A stretch of 64,000 nucleotides of DNA from Zonotrichia leucophrys gambelii (taxonomy: Eukaryota > Chordata > Aves > Passeriformes > Passerellidae), in the NCBI RefSeq assembly GCF_028769735.1, contig NC_088173.1, positions 67,766,963 to 67,830,962 of the forward strand, read 5' to 3'. Below the pieces are notes generated by a model that saw only the letters and a list, made by a program, of their open reading frames with translations, was not told the DNA's origin and did not search any database. Below are positions 12,212 through 23,739 of the stretch, in pieces. Positions within the stretch are counted from its first letter, which is position 1, and each line of letters starts with the position of its first letter. The position numbers were made by a program, and so were the translations under genes.

Positions 12212-12290
12212 AAAACACAAAAAAAAACCAAACAAAAAACCACCAAAAACCAAGAGCAAGCAAATAAACAAAAATTCCAGAACTGTCTGC
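12212..12290. repeat. A/C-rich low-complexity block
   Basis: A-runs broken by CC and AAAC words. It resembles the blocks at 43960-44165 and 54725-54856, a recurrent degenerate A-rich type in this window. Confidence 0.75.
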
Positions 12291-13990
12291 AATTGTGGTA
12301 TAAGTAAAACTAATCAGGACTTGATTTTAAACCCAGGAGCCAAAAAGCACGAAACAAATCATATCCACATGCTTCAGTCTGCCCTCCTCCCTCCCAAAAC
12401 TGGATGACCATATCCAAATTGCCTGTTATGACCAGTTTTTTGTATTTTCTTCAACCCAGACCCTGTGCAAATGTTATTTGCTAGTTGCCACTGGCCATAA
12501 CTAGGATATAAACTGAGAACTGAACACTCTGGACAATTATCTGTCGTTCCTTGAGCCACTTTTTAATTACCAGTATAGGTATATTTAGAGGCTATATCTG
12601 CAGCAGATGTATTTGAAAACAGCCTCACCAAATCATCTGTGGGGATTAGGAATCTCTTCAGGACATAACACTTGAGGACAGTTATCTTATTGTCCTTATA
12701 TGTGCTCACTAAATATGTTTATTTAGGATTAAACCGTACTTTACTTTTTTTTATGGTCAATACAAATTTATAGCTTTGTCATTCCCTGCTGTTATTGTTT
12801 CTGTTTGCCATTCAAAGTATCACAGAGCTCAGAGACACACAGATTCTGCTCTCATTTTTGTATCAGAGAATTCATGGTACAAAAAAGCAAATAGCACCAC
12901 TGATGCATTTTGACTCCAAACAAGAAGGTTTATGTCTAATTTTGATACTTTGATGAGGGAAAAAAACAAAAAAAGGGGAAACAAAAGGAAAAAAAAAATT
13001 AACAAGCTGATTAATTAATTTTTAATTGAAGTAATTTGCATGGAATTGTACTTGTGGTAGTTCAGAAAACAGTCACCTCTGATTAATAGATATGGCAAAA
13101 TTAGAAACACTAACAAGCTTTTTTGGTATAGCCCATTAATCTAAATAGTTTCTTCTAATCAAGCCTGTTTTACGCCGACATTTTAATTTACAGACCTACA
13201 TGGGCCACTGTTTACATTTAGCAAAATTTAGCTACAAAATTTAGCTAACTGATATTCCCAGAAGAATTGAACAGCTTTTCATCCTTTGCAAAGATGATTA
13301 GCTTTGGTCAGCTGCCACAAACCCACCCTGCCTCACCCTCCTTCTTCAGACATTGTAAATTAGGAAAGCAGTTTCTCAATTTCATGACTTTTGTGTGATA
13401 ATTTATAGTATATGTCTGTCACTGATATCTAAGAGATTTTAAAACTGTTTATTTTTTCCCAGGAGAAAAAAACCCCCATATTCTGGCATGAACTAATATC
13501 TATTTTGTATAAACAAATTATCTAGCATTAGTTTTTCATCAGGTGTTGTTTTGAGGAGAAAAAGTTCCCGCTGTTTCTTTGCAAAGGCTCAGGAGAGGAA
13601 AATGTGGAACAAACCTGAGCAGAAAGAAAGGAATAGGTATATGAAGAATATATTAAACACACTGAAAATTCTTTCTTAGGTTTAAAGTGAGTCTGCAGGT
13701 TTACAGAGTGTGGTTTTTTGCCTCATATTTTATGCTGGTTGCTAAAGATATTTGTGGTTTAGGGCTTTGAAGACTTCCTACTTATCTCCTACACTTTGAG
13801 AGCAAATGATGAGAGATAAGTGAGCAGTGAGTGGAAGATGTGCAACAGAAAGATGACAGAAAGCCTGAGATGTGCATTGTCAAACAAATGTCATTGTAGT
13901 GTCAAGAATATGCAAAACATTGGCTGAGAGCAGCTCATTTGAGCGACACAATCACTGTTCTGTTTTTCCCACCTGGACAAGAAACTTCTC

Positions 13991-14278
13991 TTGGCTGCTC
14001 TGTCACTATTGATACCTGATTTTAATGAAGCCCCAAACTGCCCATCCGATCAGCATTTTACTACTGCCCAAGAACATAACTTTGTTATCAAAATGCTTAG
14101 GCAGAGCCACAGACTGAGAATCAACCCTGAGCAGTCCTATCCATTCCATCCCATTAGCTACTCACGCGACCCTAACACTGGAGCCATATCCCATATCACC
14201 GGCGGGTGGTCTCATGTTAGGTACAAGGGGATTCGCCCCCATCCACACTCAGGAATTGCTTATGATGCTGTATGGTAG
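13991..14278 (+). other. unidentified 95-codon frame upstream of ERV LTR
   Basis: An ATG-to-TAG frame whose 3' end runs into the first unit of the tandem repeat at 14252. The product is polar, with many H, P, S and R residues, and reads less like random low-complexity translation than most short frames here (for example a 'GGWSHVRYKG' stretch). It may be part of the LTR's own U3 or a leftover of retroviral internal sequence. I cannot assign it to a family; there is no signal peptide, membrane segment or known retroviral motif. Confidence 0.25.
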
Positions 14279-14359
14279 GTTATTCATTAATCCGGAAGCA
14301 ATCCTGGAATTATTGATAATGCTGTATGATAGGTTATTCATTAATCCAGAAGCAATCCT
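14252..14359 (+). repeat. 54-bp tandem duplication in LTR U3
   Basis: Two head-to-tail 54-bp units (14252-14305, 14306-14359) that differ at about six positions. They lie upstream of the TATA box, where retroviral U3 enhancers are commonly duplicated. Confidence 0.85.
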
Positions 14360-14456
14360 GGTGGATCCTTCTGTTTGAAGTTTGGTAAGCAGGGCAAACA
14401 ATAAAGAGAGATAGGGATAAGGGAATTGTCGAGCTAAGCATGATCAGAGCTAATAA

Positions 14457-14513
14457 TGTCAAACTGACCCTAAGAGCCGTGCCAGTGTCAAACTGACCCT
14501 AAGAGCCGTGCCA
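14457..14513 (+). repeat. 29-bp tandem duplication in LTR U3
   Basis: Two copies of a 28-bp word (14457-14484 and 14486-14513), identical and separated by one G. Identity suggests a younger event than the neighbouring 54-bp duplication. Confidence 0.9.
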
Positions 14514-14720
14514 AGCCATGGGAACCAAGCCAAGTACACCGGGAATTGACCATATTAGGATAGGAGTTCAAAAGTTTAAAGAGGAAGACTATCAGAAGAC
14601 CCTTGCCCATGAGGAAGGCACCGAAGGACCACCAAGAAATCCTCAAAATAGATGTCTCTGCCCACGCTCCGCCCACACCACGCCTCTTATGAATATGATG
14701 TAACCCTGCACCCAAGACTG

Positions 14721-14727
14721 TATAAAA
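14721..14727 (+). promoter_or_regulatory. LTR TATA box
   Basis: TATAAAA, 59 bp upstream of the poly(A) signal at 14786-14791, within the ERV LTR. Confidence 0.7.
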
Positions 14728-14864
14728 GCTTGCTTCTGTCATGAGATAGCTAGAAATCCCTTTTGTGATTTCTCCGACGTGTCGTAATAAAATACCTCCT
14801 GTCTATGCTGACTTAGTTGAGTCTCTTAGACAGTTATTCTCGCCTTTTGGGGCAAAATTCGGCA

Positions 14865-17800
14865 TCATTAATAAGCATTAAAATTCATGCCAACACCTTG
14901 AAATAATGACAAATGTAACAAAAAATATCTCCAGGCTCTGCATTAGACAAGTTAAGATAAATATTGGTGGATAAGTCTAGAGCCAGTGTGGATCAATGTG
15001 CCTCACTTGGAGTCAAAGCCATTATGGGTAATTACACAACCCCAGCTCTTAATTCTCTCTTTTCCCCTTGAGGGATGGATTTATTTCCAAGTATCTAAAA
15101 ATGGATGGGAACATCTTGTCTCACTATAAATATTCAAGGAAAGCCAGGTACCTGATACACACAGATGTCATTGCTAGTAGGGTCTTTGATGGTACAAGCC
15201 AGGGAGATCTGCTTGAATTTCTGTATTTTCTGGGAAGTAATGGCATTCTCTCAATTCTTGTCCTACTCATACAAACCAAACCTTGTTGAAAATAACTTTT
15301 GGGGGCTAAGCTGAACATATGTGCAGAAACAATCTCTGAAACACTGACATTTCTTCAGCTACAAGTAAAACACAGGGCTTTTGTCTTGCCTCCAAATGTA
15401 AATGCACAGTTCCCATTGAGGTGCTTGGCAGTGGATACACGTTTTGAGGTAAGAAATTGGTGGATTTCAGTCAAAATAATTACACAGAGTGTTGTTTACA
15501 CAGTGATGTATTTCCCCAGTAACACAGTACTAAGAGTGGAAACCAAAGTGTTGCACACTTATGGGCCAGCAATGCTGACTCCAAAAATAAATAATTGTGC
15601 AGCCAAATTGCCTGGACACTCTGTATATGCTATACTGAACATCTTTGCAAGTATAATTAATAAATAATGAGATTTTTAGCTGTGGATTATCTTTCTTGCA
15701 TTTGCTGTTTCGATCTCATTCTAAAAAGCAAATAAAGCAAATAAAAAACAACAGCAGCAACAAATGTTAGCTAGTTTTAAATTTAAACTTCTGGGTTTTC
15801 TTTAGAAATAAGAATCTGAGTTGCAATATAGTTTAAAGCAGTAAAATTGTTTGCTTTGTAACTTTTGTTTATTTGTATCATAGCATATTAGATCACTTGC
15901 TCTAATACTGTGGACACAGAATGTTGAATAGATGTCTTGAAGATTAAATGCATCTGGAATATTTCCAGGACATCTGTTACATAATTTAGGTATGCTAATT
16001 CCTAGGAGTTGCAGTGTAAAGTTTTTAATCACTTTGAAAATGTGACTGTCCTTGACTTCTTATGCATAAAGAAATAAAAGTAAGTTATATGGCAGTGAAA
16101 GTGATTGTCTCTCAAATCAGGTTATGCCTCCAATTCCTTCATCAGCCTCAGGTACTTCAGATCACACCAATAGTTCTTAATTTCCCATCCTAAAATGTGA
16201 CAAAGCTTGTCCTGGAGACTGGTACCTTCAAGAAGCTCCAGAAGACAGAGAGCACCAGCTGTTATGTCACTCCATGCAAATAGGGTTGTGTCACAAAATG
16301 ATGATTAATTTAACTTGGAAAAATCGATGAGGTGCATTTTTATCATCTTCCCCAGTTCAGAGTTCTTATTGACTAACATGAGTGAGTTTGCTCCTGGTGA
16401 GTCTGATTTGTGTTGCGCTTATTAAAATTATCTTTGAAAAGCTTTGTTTGTCAGGGTTTTGTGCTCTTTTTTTTCATCTGAATAGGGTGCACAAATGGCA
16501 ATTGCCTCTTTTAAAATGTTTTTACAATTTGTAAGAATTCAAAACTTTAATTGCACAGCAATCCAGTCTAATTGGTTGGTGGTTAGGGCTTTTCATCACC
16601 TGAATCTTCACTTGCTCATTGTTTGTCTTGTATGCAATGATTCATTAGACATCTTAGCATGACAGAAATCTTGAAATTCCTTGAGTGTTTACAAAGAATT
16701 GCTGTTTTTTCATAATTGTGTTTGATGTAACAGGAACTGGTAGTGTGGAATATATATAGTTTGCTGTTTAACTTTTGTAATAGGTACAGGGCTTATTCTT
16801 AAAATATATCTCTCTTTTCAGTTTAACTTTGTCCATCTCTTCAAGTAGCTACATAATCTTAACTGTGTTTCTGACATTATTTATCAAGTAATTAAAAAGA
16901 TAATATTACCAGAAGGTAAATATTTTTCTTTAAGTTGAGATAGAGATATAGACAAGAAAGAACTGAAGTTACCAACATTTTATAAAGGATAAATGGCATA
17001 GGTAATTTTTTTTGTAGTCTGACTGATCTTGGGCAAAATAATGGAGCAGCAGACAAGGGCTTGAATTAATATTAAAGAAAGGTAAAATAATTAATATCAA
17101 TCAACTTTGAGGAAGAGGTCACCAAAATAACTTAGTATCTTGGCTAACAAGACAAAAGAAATTGGCTTATGAAGGAAATGACAGTGGTGGGGTGGACTGC
17201 AACTGAACATTTCACTTTGTTTTATATGCAAATATATAAAAATAAAAATAAAAGAATCCAGAAAGTTGATTTTCCCTTACATTTCATAAGGCAAGTGTGA
17301 AAGGGGGTTGATATTTGCCCACAGGGGGTTGACATTCCATTTGTTTCCAAATATACCAGTTCTTGCCTGTGTATTGTCTCAGCCTCTGATGGGGTTGGTA
17401 GCTGCAGTTACAAGACAAGTACCTTGGTAAAATTATTTCTAAAATAATTAAGGATCACTTCAAATCACCAAATCAAAATAAACTCCCAGTAATCAAATGG
17501 GTTTAGTTTTACAAAGAATTGCCAGTTGAGAAGAAAGAGGGATATGAACTCTGCTTCTATTGATAAGAAATTTTCTAGAATTCCAGTTTCCACTTTTCAC
17601 TCAAAAGCTGGAAAAAAAACCCCTGAAAAATTGAGATTACACAGAGAATAAATTAAAATGTTGGAGAACACAGTGAAAACCACAGGTAGTTCCATATACC
17701 TAAATTATGAAAAGAAAGAATGAAGTTGCATGAAGACAATCTCAAAGAACTGAAATGGAAATTTGGAACAGGTTAATAGAAGACTTTAACACTCTGTGTC

Positions 17801-18110
17801 TATTTTGCAACTGGAAAACCAAATCTGATTCATGCAGTTCTTCCACCTTTTCTCTGGAGAAGACAAAAACAGCAATGCCAGCAGTAAATTTAGGCCATAG
17901 AACTAAATGAGTCTTCCTGAATCTGCACAAAGCTTGGTTGGGATCTGCTGATGTACCTGAGTCCCAGAAAAGAGGAAAAAGAGGATGGAGTGGGAGGAGA
18001 GGACGTCTGGAAGTTGTGCAGGCATCACTTTATTGGGATGTATTCTTGGCTTTCCAGCCACAGCAAAGTGACAACTTGCACTCAGTAAGCGCCAGATTCT
18101 GAAGCAAAAG
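14865..18110. other. non-coding, mostly unassigned
   Basis: AT-rich DNA. A 73-codon frame at 15068-15289 and a 122-codon frame at 15299-15667 have no domain I recognise and no convincing splice or start context. One candidate regulatory patch is listed at 16240-16460. Confidence 0.45.
16240..16460. promoter_or_regulatory. candidate conserved non-coding element with octamer
   Basis: Non-repetitive segment with a perfect ATGCAAAT octamer (16274-16281), then 'gatgattaattt' and an 'atcgatga' word. This clustering is typical of POU/homeodomain-bound enhancers, but nothing here proves conservation or activity. Confidence 0.3.
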
Positions 18111-18119
18111 ACAAACTGT

Positions 18120-18360
18120 GTAATTCCCAGGCCGGCAGAAGTTTTAACCAAATAAGCCTGACCTGTGAACATCGCGTGGGCAAATGGTCCCCAGGATACC
18201 CTGTCCAGGGAGATCATGGAAATTTTTCGGAAATTAAGCCTCCAGCCTGATTCCTTTAAAAGATTGACACTGATTATCTGTGACAGGGATTACATTCCCA
18301 GCCAAGGTAATCGACTGCTCACTGCACCGTGGTTGCACAGCATTAGTTAACGATAGCCAC
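18120..18360. promoter_or_regulatory. candidate conserved non-coding element
   Basis: Complex sequence, less AT-rich than its neighbours, containing 'tgacctgtgaac', 'acattcccagccaaggtaatcgac' in two adjacent words and 'gcattagttaacgatag'. No repeat family recognised. The 104-codon minus-strand frame at 17903-18217 has no known domain. Confidence 0.3.
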
Positions 18361-18599
18361 CGTTGCTCTCATCTGTCTTGCTCAAACTCTGGAAACAAAA
18401 GGCATTTCTCCTGCTGGATCCCATTGTCTCTCTTTCATTGCCAAGCTTCTAAGTGACTCTCATGTGTTCAATTAAGTTCTCATTTACTTCTCTTTAGCTC
18501 CTCCGACACCTTTTTCCAAAAGAGTGAGGAGTTTCCTGCTGAGATTTCTAATACAACAAATGGACTCCTAATAAAACAGGCTGCCTTTAAATCCACAAC

Positions 18600-19015
18600 A
18601 CCATTACCCTGAGGTAGCTCAAGAAACTGTGCTTTTATCAGAAAGCCACACTGAAGGCTCCAGGGCCATCATTATCTGTTCAGGCCTGAGCAGTAACGTC
18701 TGCCTTTATTTCCTTTTCTGGGTGACAGCTCTGAAGGGCTGACATTAATCGCCAGCAATCTCACCATGGCATGTAATTGCATATATCAAAAAATATTCAT
18801 CCTGGGGGCAGCTGCCAGTGCTGGGAAGCTGGATATCAATCCAATTAAATCCTAGCATGGAGATAATTGTTTGTCACTCACTCCAAGGAAGAGAGTGACA
18901 TTAATGCTGTGTCCCACAAGTGACCTTTACGTCATCTGGCCTTCATCAACTAATTAAAAGGGTTATGAGCATATCCCATGTCAATCACATTGATTCAATA
19001 GACTGAGCTAAGCAC
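18600..19015. promoter_or_regulatory. candidate conserved regulatory element
   Basis: About 400 bp of high-complexity DNA with several recognisable site types: 'gacattaatcgcc' and 'gtaattgcatat' (homeodomain/POU-like), 'gcagctgcc' (E-box), and 'tgacctttacgtcatctgg' at 18921-18939, which joins a nuclear-receptor half-site (TGACCT) to a CRE-like core (ACGTCAT). There is no open frame and no repeat. This is the best enhancer candidate by texture in the window, but it remains inference. Confidence 0.35.
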
Positions 19016-19317
19016 AGAGTGAAAGTAAGAATGAAAACTTTTTCCCCCTACTTCCCTTTTCTGGATGATACTGCTGATATTAATAGCAAAAGTGCATTAT
19101 GCTGATTATGATTTAATTGCAGCAACATAGAAGGAAGCAGTTGAAAATGGAGACATGGTTTCTTCTCTGAAGAAAAAGGGCTTGAGGAAGAAACATTAAC
19201 AAAATATATGAAAATTTTCAAGGTCTATTATAAGTTCCTAAACTTTTCTTTACATCAATCCAAATACAAATGGGAATGATACATAGAAGGAGGAAAGAAA
19301 CTACAGGCCTGTATCTG

Positions 19318-19375
19318 TGAGTTGGGCCAGATGAGTTGTTCTTTCAGCTCAAATGATTTAGTGATCACAAATCAG
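19318..19375 (+). mobile_element. CR1 3' terminal remnant
   Basis: The stretch 'gggccagatgagttgttctt' followed by 'tcagctcaaatgattt' matches the CR1 end ('ggactagatgacct...ccaacccaaatgatt') with many differences. Short and old. Confidence 0.45.
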
Positions 19376-19379
19376 AGAA

Positions 19380-22300
19380 AAAAACAGAAAAAAAAATCTG
19401 TCTCTGCCTTTCTCTTTATAAAGGTATTTGATCATCAGCTCATATTCTGTTTATTTAATCAGTAAAGGGCATCCATGACTGGTGCATGGGGAAGTGGAAT
19501 TCCACCTCTGTGTACACAGGGGAAGTCATTTACATGACATTGTCTTAGTGCTGTAACAAGATACTTTTCTAAAGCCTTTTGCAATAATTATAGTTTCTTT
19601 AATTAGCAAAGAATACTGCAATTAGTGTCTTTGCACATTGCAGACTTCATTACTGCTACATTACCCATGCACTTCACTTGCTTCAATGGTTTTGAGTTAA
19701 GTATAGTTCACATTCAAGGTTCCTCTTTTAACTTTTTTAATTCTCCATGATCTAGATTAATATTATGACCTGGATGATATCCTTCTTATTACTCCCTCCA
19801 GATCATGTTCTCTAGTCTGCTACTGCAGGTATTTTTACTTTTTGTTTTGATTAATATATTGTCTTTTTTAGCAGCAAATTTTCGATCTTTTTTTTTAATC
19901 CAAACACATTTGTGCCTTGTCCCAACTTAATTTAAATTTACTATTAAATTGCAGTCGTTCATGACTGTTTCTAACTTTGCAATTTAATTTAAACTTTCAA
20001 TTATTTCTGCTGAACTTCAGGGATGCTTTTAATTCTTACAAAGGAGTGACAAATCTCTTTTCGGCACTCGTGGTAAAGCCTCAGCTCCAGAAGATACATT
20101 TTTTATAATTGTTATTGCAAAAATCTATTTCTGTCGAAATTTATCCCCGATTTTCTTCATGAATAATTTGAAATATGAGGTTTATTTCTGGTGCTCTTCT
20201 AGCAAAGACTGTGTCTTTATCTTCCAGTAGGTGGCTTATCTGTCCAACCCTTATCTGCCATTTTTCACAGGCTTTGTATTTAAAAGCTCTACCATCATGT
20301 CTTAATAATGTAAGGAACAGATGTGCTTCAAGACAAGCTGAGTCCAAAGAAAGCTTGATCTAAATCCATTAAAGGATCCTTGATTTTTTTTCTGTTATTC
20401 CAATGACTTGGGAAGGATGAGGATGACCTCAGAATTCAAACACTCTTTGCCTTTGTTGGCACCAGGCCTGCAGTTGCCATTTGGAACAGCACTCACCTGA
20501 CCAAAAGGGATAAAACGCACACTTTTACATCTGAACCTGTCCCTCAAAGGTTTTCCCTTTGAAAAGAGAGATGCAGGGATTTTTGGAGTGCTATTATAAA
20601 CATCCGGAATGGGGAAGGAGGGTTTGCACCCTGTTTCCCTCCATTAAGTGGAGCATAAGCTATATTCATTTAGATCCCTGTCTAATTTGGATCCTACTTT
20701 ATCTAATCTGCATTCTTATTTCAAGATCTCATAACTCCTCTGGCCCAAGCAGCCACCACTGATAATTTTTTTGCAGGAATTTTCCCCGTGAATAATTTGA
20801 AGATTCAGATAATTTGAGGGTGATTCCCCCCATTCAGGGGGGATCACATTGGAAAAAATTTCCTGTTACAAAATTGTGTGTGTGCCCATAATTGCAATTA
20901 TTAATCCTGTTATCTTAAATATTGAACTTATATAGTGACAGAAGGTCCTGCTTCAATAAATTTGTGGACCATATGGAGAAGCACTGCAGAAAAAAATATT
21001 CTTTTTACAAAATAGATCAATACAGAAAGAGGGGAAATTCCAATACCAATATTACGTAGAAAGACTCTGCAAGAGGCACATTGAGACAGATTTCTTATGG
21101 CTTTATCCTGGGGTTTAAATACACCAGTCACCCCCTTTTCAGCCTGCTTCAAGAATTTAGACCAAAATTATATTTCTTTTTTTACCTTGATCCTGTCTTA
21201 TATAAAAGAAAACCTACTGGAGAGCATTTGTCATTTTAAATCTCTACTTATTTTATGCTAATAAAAGAAGAGACACAGATCATCATTATAAAACAAATCC
21301 TTGACAACATCAGCAATATCCATCTTGTAGCAACAGCATTTTGGAGCACAGCTATTCGTTTCTTTCCCCCTCATTAAAACATTTTATCATGTTAATTATC
21401 ATTATGACAATTTTAATATTAGAACTCATTTTACTACCTGCAAAATGAGGTCCTTTAAGGATTGTCTTCCCCAGCCATTTCTCTTTCTCAAGTTGGGCAA
21501 ATAAAACTGCATTCAGAATAACTTTTAAAAAATTATTTCTGTTCACTGATACCTAAACTTCAAATCAGTAAATAAATCATAATCTTTCAGTAACTCTGCT
21601 TCCATAAATGAATCAGTAGATTCTTTCTCAAGCCCTAAAGTGAGAGAGACTCTGTGCTTTGCATTCAGTGAAATTCACTGCAATAAAACAACATTTTTTC
21701 TGATAAGAAATGAATTCTTTGTTGCACTGTGTGGTGTAATTCTCTCTGGGTGCACATGAAGGACGAGATAGAGGAAATTCAAATGGAAGACCTGCACCTA
21801 TGGGCTTTAAAAACGTGTTGTGCCTATTAATATATAATGATGTTATTGTCTAAGGGGTTTTCCCTATGGTGAAAAAATGCCAAATTTCACAACACAACTT
21901 TTGAGTCTCAGCCATGTTCCATGTTTGATATCCAGGAGAGGCCAGGAGAAATGAGGGAACATTTTTCTTTTGCTTGCCTGGGGGGAAAAAAAAATAAAAT
22001 AAATCTCCCTAAATAGACAATGCTAAGCTTGTAGCATGCTCAGCATTTCTTGGGAGGAGGAAACAAAGATTTTTAATAAACAGTAGAGTCCATTTTTCAG
22101 AGCATTAAATCCATGGCACAATAATGGTTTTAAGATCAAGGCACTTAATGTCCAAGCAAAATAGAAAAAAGGAAAGAAAAGAAACAAAATCAGAAGTACA
22201 TGGGGAGGAGGAAAAGGAAATTTGAGAGTGAGCAGGGGAAGCTGAATTTTTTAATTCAGTTTTGGCTTTGAAAACTGTCTTTAACTGGGGACAGAGGTCA

Positions 22301-23500
22301 ATGGTTCTCTTCCTCCGCTATGGATAAAAAAAAGATTCAAAATGTAAGATTCCAGTTTAGAGATCTGTTCCCAATTCTGTGTCTTAAGTAATGAAGTCAG
22401 CACAGCTCTCGCAGGCAGCATTTCCCAATAATGGGCAATAAAACTTGTCTGCCCCACTCTAACCCAAGAATACGTGCTTCAGTCATTCAAAAAAGAGGAA
22501 TTGATGGTTGATAGGTAATGGCTGAAATCCCACTGCATATCCCAGGGATTTACCAAAATTCAGGAGACAGGAATTTTGGACATATATTCTTTGGGACAAA
22601 GATTTAAGTGCAAAAAGTGCTGTATATGAGCAGAGGCAGTCCAATCCCACCTCAGGTCACACAATCTAAATTTCAATATTTTTCTCTGAAGTCCTTAAGG
22701 TGAGTTACTGAATTTCAGTCTACAAGAACTATTTGTTCCTGCTGAACAAATAACATGTACTGCTACTGAAGCATGAGACAACAAAAGTCTTCTCTGAATG
22801 AATTTATGAATCAAATATATCTACTTGGAAGCTTTAAGATAAAAGAAATTTGAAACAGAAATATGAATCCTGGGCCTTGGTAATACATAAAAAAAATATA
22901 AATTATAGTCCTCTGTGACAGCAGCTGATAACAAAAGACAGAGCCACACTCTGCAGTTATTCATTAAAGCTCTTTGGTGCTGTGTGTTCCTTTGCTTCAG
23001 ACAGAGAAAGGTTTGCTAGGATGAGATGAAAGAGCCTTGTAACTCCTCTGTACAGTGTGCATATTGATTTTGTGTGCCTTGGGTGAGGGATCCAATTGCA
23101 GGGCTGGGTTTTGCACTCTGCTTCAGGCCACTTCACCTTTCTGCACCCCATCCCCTTCCTGGAGGACTCAGGTTGGTTCAGGTGGTCCCCCAAGGAGACC
23201 CACAAAGATAACAGGCATGAAAAATTCTGCTGAGACACACAGGCTCTTCATTCTTCAGGTTTTGTTTCATATCTCTGACCAGTAGGGAGCTTTACATTCA
23301 TAAAATTTGCTGCTATATATTTTGTGTGTTTGTGAATATTACTTACACAGCTCCCCTCCTCACAGAGAATACAAGCATTCCTTCTCACCCCCTTTATGTA
23401 TGCTAGTAAGGACAAGAAATTCTGTTAACAGAGTTTCCAGAATGATAAATATGTAAGTTATAGATGCAGATCAACTTCCAGGTTAAGACATTGAAAGTTA
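19380..23500. other. non-coding, unassigned
   Basis: AT-rich sequence with no gene or repeat family recognised. Short minus-strand frames at 20928-21152 and 21352-21546 have no domain. A run of A occurs near 21985. Confidence 0.45.
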
Positions 23501-23510
23501 GGTTTCGAAA

Positions 23511-23700
23511 TGTGTTGAATTTGTGAAGGGTCCCCAGGATGAGGTGAGAGATGAGAATCTGACTCCATGTTCTTAGAAGGCTTCTATTCTATTCTATTCT
23601 ATTCTATTCTATTCTATTCTATTCTATTCTATTCTATTCTATTCTATTCTATTCTATTCCATTTATTATATATTATATATATTATATTATCAAAAGGGTC
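23511..23700 (-). mobile_element. truncated LTR, ERVK-like family (copy C), with microsatellite
   Basis: It starts 'tgtgttgaatttgtgaaggg' and keeps the family block 'gaggtgagagatgagaatct...gactccatgt', corresponding to the U5/R end of the sense (minus) strand. At the place where siblings have an AT-rich segment, an (ATTCT)n array has expanded. Past the array the U3 half is missing and no second target duplication was found. Confidence 0.75.
23585..23659. repeat. (ATTCT)n microsatellite
   Basis: About 15 nearly perfect pentamers, followed by AT-rich sequence to 23695. It lies inside LTR copy C, right after 'agaaggctt'. Confidence 0.95.
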
Positions 23701-23723
23701 TGAAATGAAAATGTCAAGAAAGT

Positions 23724-23739
23724 AAAAAAAAAAAAAAAA
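23724..23739. repeat. poly(A) tract
   Basis: Sixteen A. It lies just beyond the truncated end of LTR copy C. Confidence 0.85.

Larger units (their letters stand above)
10177..13890. other. non-coding, unassigned
   Basis: No gene recognised. The open frames at 10206-10853 overlap in several phases and have no domain I know. Two low-complexity blocks occur: a T/G-rich one at 11537-11609 and an A/C-rich one at 12212-12290, listed separately. Confidence 0.45.
14240..14864 (+). mobile_element. ERV LTR with TATA box and poly(A) signal
   Basis: Classical LTR signals in order: duplicated upstream repeats, GC-box-like 'cacgctccgcccac' near 14664, TATAAAA at 14721-14727, AATAAA at 14786-14791 and a terminal 'aattcggca' ending at 14864. 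The TATA-to-poly(A) distance is about 65 bp, right for a short R region. The 5' end is not certain. A TG at 13895 preceded by TCAT would give a 4-bp duplication with TCAT at 14865-14868, as in class I ERVs, but a 4-bp match is weak evidence. No primer-binding site follows, so this is a 3' LTR or solo LTR. Confidence 0.75.

Noticed and set aside
15068..15289. 73-codon frame whose translation looks globular
   Set aside because: No family recognised; no upstream promoter, splice acceptor or conserved motif to support it.
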